Below are positions 57,880-64,000 of a stretch of 64,000 bases of DNA, one piece after another. The translations under genes were made by a program, and so were the position numbers. Location of the stretch: the NCBI GenBank assembly GCA_016800925.1, contig JABCPU010000001.1:496001-560000 (forward strand), given 5' to 3'. Numbering within the stretch: position 1 is the first letter of the stretch; every line of letters starts with the position of its first letter. This DNA comes from Suillus spraguei (Eukaryota; Basidiomycota; Agaricomycetes; Boletales; Suillaceae). The notes beneath the pieces are model-generated. The model did no database searches. It saw only the letters and a list, made by a program, of their open reading frames with translations, and was not told where the DNA came from.

Positions 57880-58740
57880 GCTGTAGGTGAAAGAAAAGAA
57901 CTTTGTATCCCCATCACCCTTCACTCACAAACATGCTTAAAATCCGTTGACACCACCACTGTTATTGATTCAGGCGCAGCAGGAACGTTCATTTCTGAGG
58001 AGTTTGTGAAACTCCATCAAATCACACGATGAAAACTCAAAACACCATTTCGAGTTACTACGGCAGATGGAACTCTTATCAAAGGAGGGCCGATCATGCA
58101 CTACTGTCTCCTAGTGGTCAAAATTGATGAACGAACCATGTATGGAAAATTCAATATCACTAAACTAGGACGAAGAGATCAAATCCTTCTGGGAATTCTG
58201 TGGTTACGCGCAATGAACCCAAGTATAGATTGGGCCGCTGAAACACTCGTCCTCCCTCAAACGACGAAATCTGATGAAATTGAAATTGACTTAGACACTG
58301 ATCAAAGAAAGAACAGGCTACCCCTGGCTTTCCATTGCCATCCCAAGAAATGGCAAAATTCACAACTTCCGAGACCCTTCGTCACCTTTCCTATTAACAT
58401 TCCTAATGTTCCAAAAGACCCAGAACCTGAAGTACGAATGCCACATACTACAAACTCCACCCCCCATGTACAACTGCCGCGAGCAGTATCACCGATTCCC
58501 CGCGCAGAGAAGCGCAAGAACGAATCCGAGCCTGAATATCGGGCCAGACCAGAACCTATCAAGCAACAACCAATCGAAGAACAGAAGTATGGAAAAGAAA
58601 AGCAACAGAAGAAATCCCTGGACAAGATACAAATGTACAAAAACTATCTAAGTTCTACGTTCCTCCGAAAACTCTTCAAGATACTCTTTCAGCTTCAATT
58701 GAAGAAATCCCTGACGAAGAAGAACCCATGCCCTCTTTGA
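57880..58740 (+). pseudogene. Protease region of the second gypsy element
   Basis: The aspartic protease motif VIDSGAAGTFIS lies at about 57960-57995. One TGA follows in HQITR-KLKTP (58030-58032), after which the frame stays open: FRVTTADGTLIKGGPIMHYC, then the flap-like DQILLGILWLRAMNPSIDWA and a Pro/Glu/Lys-rich linker. A frame change near 58690 leads into the RT frame. The TGA makes this copy defective unless read through. Confidence 0.78.
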
Positions 58741-60971
58741 TCCCAACAGAGGATGATGACCAATTCAATACCATGCAAGATGTCTGGCATGCACCAGAAG
58801 TACGCGAAATTTCCTCTTATGAGCTTGGAGACAGAGAATTCCTTGTGGAATATGACACGGATGGAGTTAGTATGAGAATCATCGAAGAAGTATCCATGGA
58901 TACACCCCTCACATGTGATGGAACTTCCGGACTCGAACAACTCCCCAACTACTCCACAATCTCCCTTCTCCCTCCGAAATACAGCAATAAAGCTCAGGAA
59001 TTCGCTATGGATGAGAAGGAGAAGAAAAAGAAATCCTTTGAAGAATTGGTCCCGGAATACTTGCACGACTTTGCAGATGTCTTTGCTAAAGACAGATTAA
59101 ACAAATTACCTCCTGAACGACCCAGTATTGATCATCGGATTGATACTAAACCTGGTTTTATCCCTCGCGCATCTAAGGTTTACCCGCTATCGGAAAAAGA
59201 ATGCGCTGCCATCAAAACGTTTATCAATGAAAACATTGTGAAAGGCTTCATCTCAGAATCGAAGTCACCCCAAGCTAGTGGTTTCTTCTTTGTGGGAAAG
59301 AAGAGTGGAGAATTGCATCCCTGTCAAGATTATCGCTACATCAATGATTGGACAGTCAAGAACACTTATCCGCTCCCACTCCCTATTTCCCTCGTTGCAC
59401 ACCTTCACAATGCACAGTTCTTTACAAAAATGGATATTCGGTCCGGTTATAATAATATCCGCATCCATCCCAATGATCACTGGAAAGCAGCATTTACCAC
59501 GGAATTTGGCCTCTTCGAACCAAACATCATGTTCTTTGGCCTTTGTAATTCCCCAGCAACTTTCCAAGCATACATGAATCGTACCTTCCAACAGGAAATC
59601 AATGAAGGATGGATGGTTATCTACATGGATGATATCCTGATTTTCTCTACAACAATGGCAGAACACCGCGAACAAACCAGACAGGTTTTGATGAAAATAC
59701 AGAAGGAACATTTGTTCCTGAAACCGGAGAAATGCACCTTCGATGCAGAAGAAGTGGAATACCTCAGAATGATAATTCGCCCCAGACAAGTTGCTATGTA
59801 TACCGCCAAAACCAAGGGAATCGCCAAATGGCCAACACTGAAATCTGTAAAAGAAGTCCGGTCATTCCTCGGTTTTTGCAACTTCTACCACACGTTCATT
59901 TCCCACTACTCTGACATTGCCCGACCCCTTATTGAATTAACAAAGAAAGATAAGGTCTTTGATTGGTCAACCGAATGTATGGACACCTTCGAAGAACTGA
60001 AACGACACTTCACATCCCAACCGGTACTTCGTAACCCTGATCCTTCCCAACAATTTGCTATTGCTACTGATGCTTTGCTTGTAGCAACTGGCGGAGTTCT
60101 CTTGCAGACCAATGAGAATGGTGTTTATCACCCATGTGCATATCTCTCACAGTCTTTGAACCCTGCAGAATGCAATTACCAGATCTTTGATCGGGAACTC
60201 CTTGCCGTGATCCAGGCATTGAATGAATGGCGTCATTATCTTGAAGGAAACCCACACCCTGTCCTGGTATTCACCGACCACAAGAATCTTCTGTACTTTA
60301 GAAGTGCACAGAAGCTTACCTGTCGCCAAGCACGTTGGCAACTGATTTTGTCTATTTACGACATTGAACTGCATCACATTGCAGGTACTAAATTGGCAGT
60401 ACCTGATGCACTATCTCGCCGACCCAACTATGACTCCGGCAAAGACAATAACGAGGACCAGACCCTCCTCCCTGATGCTCTATTCATTCGTCTTATTGAC
60501 ACCGACCTGAAGGATGTTTTATCATCCTCTGACCCCCTCAACGACCCTGTCTTCAAAACTGCATCCAACGCCCTTGATGGCATGTGTCTCCCCCCTATGA
60601 AGTCAGCACTCTCTGATTGGAAAATTGAGGAGAACGTCCTCTACTTTAAGAATCATGCCTACATTCCACCGGCACATCGTCCCAATATCCTGAAAAGGTA
60701 TCATGATCATCCCACTGCGGGACATCCTGGTAGATTCAAAACTGAAGAACTTGTCAAACGAGAAGCCTGGTGGCCTGCTATGGGCTCCTATGTTCGGAAA
60801 TATGTGGAGGGTTGTGCCCTTTGTCAGCAAATGAAAGTGGATACACATCCTGTTCGACCTCCACTTGTCCCGATCCCCTCATCTGCGACTCGCCCTTTTC
60901 TCAGGTCTCTGTCGATCTTATCACTGACCTCCCTGTCTCTGGTGGCTTTGACAGTATCATGGTCGTGGTAG
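58728..60971 (+). CDS. Reverse transcriptase, RNase H and integrase N-terminal part
   Basis: 747 open codons from an ATG at 58728. RT begins near [20 protein letters not shown]; the catalytic region has [20 protein letters not shown] and [17 protein letters not shown], and the thumb has [20 protein letters not shown]. RNase H starts [20 protein letters not shown] (the usual DAS is DAL here), with [20 protein letters not shown] and [11 protein letters not shown]. The integrase zinc finger is [20 protein letters not shown] with CALCQQMK. Beyond 60900 the frame is shifted and the last 20 or so codons are junk; the true continuation is in the next frame. Confidence 0.88.
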   Translation: MPSLIPTEDDDQFNTMQDVWHAPEVREISSYELGDREFLVEYDTDGVSMRIIEEVSMDTPLTCDGTSGLEQLPNYSTISLLPPKYSNKAQEFAMDEKEKKKKSFEELVPEYLHDFADVFAKDRLNKLPPERPSIDHRIDTKPGFIPRASKVYPLSEKECAAIKTFINENIVKGFISESKSPQASGFFFVGKKSGELHPCQDYRYINDWTVKNTYPLPLPISLVAHLHNAQFFTKMDIRSGYNNIRIHPNDHWKAAFTTEFGLFEPNIMFFGLCNSPATFQAYMNRTFQQEINEGWMVIYMDDILIFSTTMAEHREQTRQVLMKIQKEHLFLKPEKCTFDAEEVEYLRMIIRPRQVAMYTAKTKGIAKWPTLKSVKEVRSFLGFCNFYHTFISHYSDIARPLIELTKKDKVFDWSTECMDTFEELKRHFTSQPVLRNPDPSQQFAIATDALLVATGGVLLQTNENGVYHPCAYLSQSLNPAECNYQIFDRELLAVIQALNEWRHYLEGNPHPVLVFTDHKNLLYFRSAQKLTCRQARWQLILSIYDIELHHIAGTKLAVPDALSRRPNYDSGKDNNEDQTLLPDALFIRLIDTDLKDVLSSSDPLNDPVFKTASNALDGMCLPPMKSALSDWKIEENVLYFKNHAYIPPAHRPNILKRYHDHPTAGHPGRFKTEELVKREAWWPAMGSYVRKYVEGCALCQQMKVDTHPVRPPLVPIPSSATRPFLRSLSILSLTSLSLVALTVSWSW

Positions 60972-62908
60972 ACCATGGCCTTACGAAGGGGGTAATTATT
61001 ATCCCTTGTCTGAAAACCGTTACTTCCAAAGGCATTGCCAAACTATTCTTGAAACACGTCTATCGTCGATTTGGACTCCATGACAAAGTCATCTCGGATT
61101 GGTGTAACAAACATATTGGTGCTGGGCTTAAAACCCCATATTTTGACACTCGTCTCATGTCTACAGGAGTTACCACTAGTCCATGGCCTTCTTACCCCTT
61201 TAGCAGTACCGGCGGCATCCCACGCTTACCGCACACCGTACCGACTACCGCACCTTGTTCCACGAACCGATGTCCTTCCATGTCCTTGCCACGTCCACAT
61301 AGCTCCATTTGGTGCATAGTTTGTTTCCTGTTCGTTATCACTGATTTCATGGCAAGCATTATTACATGTTGCCTTGTGCCGCAGCACCTCGCGCTATGTT
61401 TACTTATGGCGGTTACTACACTCCAGCGCTACTGATCTCGCCTAGAGTATTCCGAGTACATATGAATTAGGATATAAGCACCGCGTACCCCACACGATAC
61501 AGTACCTGATTTTACACCATTGCACATACTATAGGTCAGGATTATTGTCTAGCTCTGGATCAACCCAGTAGTGGACATAGTCTTTAAAGTTCCCTTATCG
61601 CTCGTTACTACATCACGCTCGTTCACTGTTACCGCCGGCATACTGCTGGACTTTTGATTGTTACTTTTGACTGAACTTCTCACGTTCTGCTACTTTACCG
61701 CTGAAAGTACTGCGGACTACTTTACTGTTTCTTTGCACCACTCGCAACCTTACCGCTACTGCAGAGACCACCGCTCGACATCGCTCGCTAGATGCAACTG
61801 TTACTGACTTTATCTCGACGATGGTAGCACCGCAATACACAATGCTAGTTCCGGCGGTATCATCGCTGACCGCGGCAACTTACCGCTGACTTGGACGCTT
61901 GTTTCTCAAATAAGTTAGACTCAAACTTGACCATACTAATTAGGCATCCCCCTTTAGGGTCGAACGCTCTTGTTCTTACAAGTGAAGCAGACTAGACGGA
62001 GCGCAAGACTAACATACTAGTTTAGGCAGTGGTTTATCTACAGCCCAAGCTAGGTTGCATCTTTACATCGGGGCCTGCAATTCCTATCTCACTTCTCCAA
62101 GGAGCTTGCCTGACTTCTCGACTACGTCATCACCCCATCTACGGCTTATCAGACTGATGGTCAAACTGAGCGGCTCAATCAAGAGCTAGAAATGTACCTA
62201 CACATCTATTGCCGCAATAATCCTGAAGATTGGGTAGAACACTTACCAATCGCCGAATTTGTCCACAACCACCAAAAACACGATGCAAGGAATGCATCAC
62301 CTTTCTATCTAATGATGGGATACAAACCACATGCTATCCCTCACCTGATCCCTGATTCATCTGTCCCTGCAGCAGAAGATCGAGTATGATCCCTACAGAA
62401 GATAAGAGAAGAAGCAATCGCCTGCCATAACCTTGCGATGCAAACAATGGCCGAACAATCCCGAGGAGAAAAGTACATCCCATGGAAGATCAGAGAAAAG
62501 GTCTGGCTATCTGCTGCTAATCTTAGACTCAAACTCCCATCGCGGAAACTTGCACCAAAATGATACGGACCTTTCCCAATCATCGATGTCTTATCACCTA
62601 TCACATTTACGCTCAAACTCCCCCCACAATGGAAAATTCATCCCACTTTCCATGCTTCCGTCTTATCGTCCTATAGCGAAACAGACGTACACGGCCCGAA
62701 CTTCCCTGAACCACCACCTGATATTATTGAAGAAGAAGAAGAATACAAAGTAGAAGCAATTCTTTCCCACAAAGGAACTGGCATTCGCCAACGATATCTT
62801 GTTTCCTGGAAAGGATATTCATCGGGAGATAATGAGTGGCTCCCAGAAAAGAACTTGAAGAACTCTGCTCGAATCCTGAATGCTTATAAAAAGCAACACT
62901 CCCTTTGA
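60880..62908 (+). pseudogene. Integrase core and chromodomain, split by a 965-base insertion
   Basis: After the shift, [20 protein letters not shown] and [20 protein letters not shown] (60905-61080) are the integrase core up to KVISD. The family E insertion (61103-62067) interrupts it, and the core resumes with a Gln/Phe motif and TDGQTERLNQELEMYLHIYC (about 62155-62215). Stops occur after ELA and AEDRV and before YGPFPI. The C-terminal chromodomain YKVEAILSHKG with YLVSWKGYSSGDNEWLP (62745-62860) is well conserved and ends at TGA 62906-62908. Confidence 0.85.
61103..62067. mobile_element. LTR-like insertion of family E, copy 2
   Basis: Ends TGTAACAAACATATTGG and TTGCATCTTTACA; flanks TTGG and TCGG (4 bases, one mismatch). 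It is the inverted counterpart of 48568-49516, sharing for example ctaattaggcatcccccttt and the gctgggcttaaaacccc end. It lies in the integrase core of the second gypsy element. Confidence 0.88.
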
Positions 62909-63896
62909 TTATTCTTCAGTCAATCAAACTGCACAAGCACTTGATCAACTAAAACCTTTCGAAATGTCCTTCCCCACTGCTTACATCACCCCAGTCACTA
63001 TTGCCAACAATGACTCTGATTCCGATGCAGAAAACTACGGAACCCTTGCCACTGAAATCGACAACACCTCCTATATTGAAGCCGCCCTTCTATGCGAAGG
63101 ACATGCTCTCAAGATTGAAAGAATCCTCACCAAAAGAGGTGCCTTCCCAGCTTTACTTCTTGTCAACATCATCCGCACCGCCACCCTCATTGAAACTAAC
63201 ATCAATGAAACCACAGAAATCACGTATTGCCAGCGCATCTTACATCTACAGAAACGTATTCGTTCTTACGCAATGCTGTTGCTTCCCCGTTCTTTTAAGA
63301 GCGATGTTGAAGAAGCTATTCACATCATGGCTGAATGCCGAGCAGGTGTTGCTCGACCTCCCTCTCCACAAAGAGATATGGACCCACTTCCTATCCCTCC
63401 ACCCTCTTCTTCACGCATTTATTCTAATATTGATGCCTTTGCTGGCTTATATACTGCTGTCCAGGAGATTGTACAGCTCACCAACACAGTTGTCGAAAAT
63501 ATCCAGCAATCGGTCGCGGAAACAAGAGCAGCCAGAGCTTTAGTCGAAGAAGCTATTACTGGTCTGCAGCAAACTCAATTGGATCTTGCCTCCCCCCGAA
63601 CTCCACCCCCTATTGAACAACCAACTTCACCGTCCCCCATTATAGTCTCCCACGATCACCCCGCATGGCTATATGAATCTTGCACAGAAGAGCAGTGTGC
63701 AGCTGCGAAAGCATTGGGGATCCCTGTCACTGAGTTGGTGACACTTGGCCCTCGACTTTGTGACCTCCATATCCATCCTCCCATGTCCATCCCAGCATCA
63801 TTTGGTCCGATGGACCCTGCCTTGCCAGTCCTCATAAAAGACTTAGGTATAACATCCCCTTCTTCCTCTGACGAACTTCTTACGGTTGCTGAATGA
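62880..63896 (+). CDS. Extra ORF downstream of the chromodomain in the second gypsy element
   Basis: 338 codons if started at the ATG at 62880, which overlaps the end of pol by about 29 bases in another frame; an ATG near 62964 (MSFPTAYITPVTIANNDSDS) is an alternative. No domain recognised. The product is acidic at the start and has a helical middle (LLVNIIRTATLIETNINETT, LHLQKRIRSYAMLLLPRSFK), a Ser/Pro-rich hinge, a likely coiled coil (VVENIQQSVAETRAARALVE) and a Pro-rich tail. It lies where a third gene would sit before the 3' LTR. It is longer and better preserved than pol around it, so it may be functional for the element or a captured host sequence. Confidence 0.6.
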   Translation: MLIKSNTPFDYSSVNQTAQALDQLKPFEMSFPTAYITPVTIANNDSDSDAENYGTLATEIDNTSYIEAALLCEGHALKIERILTKRGAFPALLLVNIIRTATLIETNINETTEITYCQRILHLQKRIRSYAMLLLPRSFKSDVEEAIHIMAECRAGVARPPSPQRDMDPLPIPPPSSSRIYSNIDAFAGLYTAVQEIVQLTNTVVENIQQSVAETRAARALVEEAITGLQQTQLDLASPRTPPPIEQPTSPSPIIVSHDHPAWLYESCTEEQCAAAKALGIPVTELVTLGPRLCDLHIHPPMSIPASFGPMDPALPVLIKDLGITSPSSSDELLTVAE

Positions 63897-64000
63897 GGAA
63901 CTACTCCTGACCTCCCAACGTCGGCATACACTCTTACCACTGAACAGCAGGTGCAGCTCAGACACAACAATGCCTTCACTTTGAGCTGTATGGCGTGACA

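Larger units (their letters stand above)
56371..64000 (+). mobile_element. Second Ty3/gypsy chromovirus, right end outside the window
   Basis: A 5' LTR (56371-56848) is followed by gag, protease, RT, RNase H, integrase and chromodomain in the plus direction, plus an extra downstream ORF. The 3' LTR is not reached. The integrase is split by a 965-base insertion, and there are stops or shifts in the protease region and near 60900, so the copy is not autonomous. It is distinct from the first element: different gag, RT motif YMDD instead of YLDD, and a different LTR family. Confidence 0.9.

Overview
The window looks like nuclear DNA of a mushroom-forming basidiomycete (Agaricomycetes). Genes are split by many 46-70 base GT-AG introns, and the families present are typical of that group: BTB/POZ gene clusters, NACHT-type STAND NTPases, laccase, and chromodomain Ty3/gypsy retrotransposons. 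The genus cannot be fixed from sequence alone; a Laccaria-like agaric is only a guess.

The left part (1-29 kb) is a gene region shaped by local duplication. Three minus-strand BTB/POZ genes (1-1102, 1606-3470, 4649-5950) stand in tandem; the second and third are frameshifted. An NmrA/isoflavone-reductase-like gene exists twice with identical exon layout exactly 8040 bases apart (6709-7780 and 14749-15820). Each copy faces a laccase: a decayed remnant at 7825-8170 and an apparently complete, membrane-anchored enzyme at 16004-18124. ALG1 (dolichol-linked N-glycan mannosyltransferase, 18826-20825) is the one clear housekeeping gene.

The most striking content is a family of three minus-strand paralogues (8829-13474, 21617-24605, 25622-28556). 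Each encodes a NACHT P-loop NTPase followed by a long array of nine-residue Trp-Leu repeats (consensus about WLxTxxGRx) and a conserved C-terminal cap. The arrays hold about 76, 32 and 32 repeats. The first is highly homogenised in DNA (27-base units, with a 243-base block duplicated). The middle paralogue is broken by two one-base losses. The architecture matches fungal NLR-like sensors, with an unusual sensor domain.

The right part (29.9-64 kb) is a nest of LTR retrotransposons. A full-length chromovirus on the minus strand runs from 39903 to 52796, with 5-base target duplications ACTTG on both sides, and has itself been hit by at least four later insertions. Solo LTRs of several families, nearly all with exact 5-base duplications, are scattered around it. 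One LTR copy carries an expanded 8-base microsatellite. A second gypsy element (LTR at 56371, coding on the plus strand) runs off the right edge and has an extra downstream ORF. Between the elements lie decayed host genes: a DUF6698-like gene (33901-35476) and a Sec5-like exocyst fragment apparently split by an LTR insertion.
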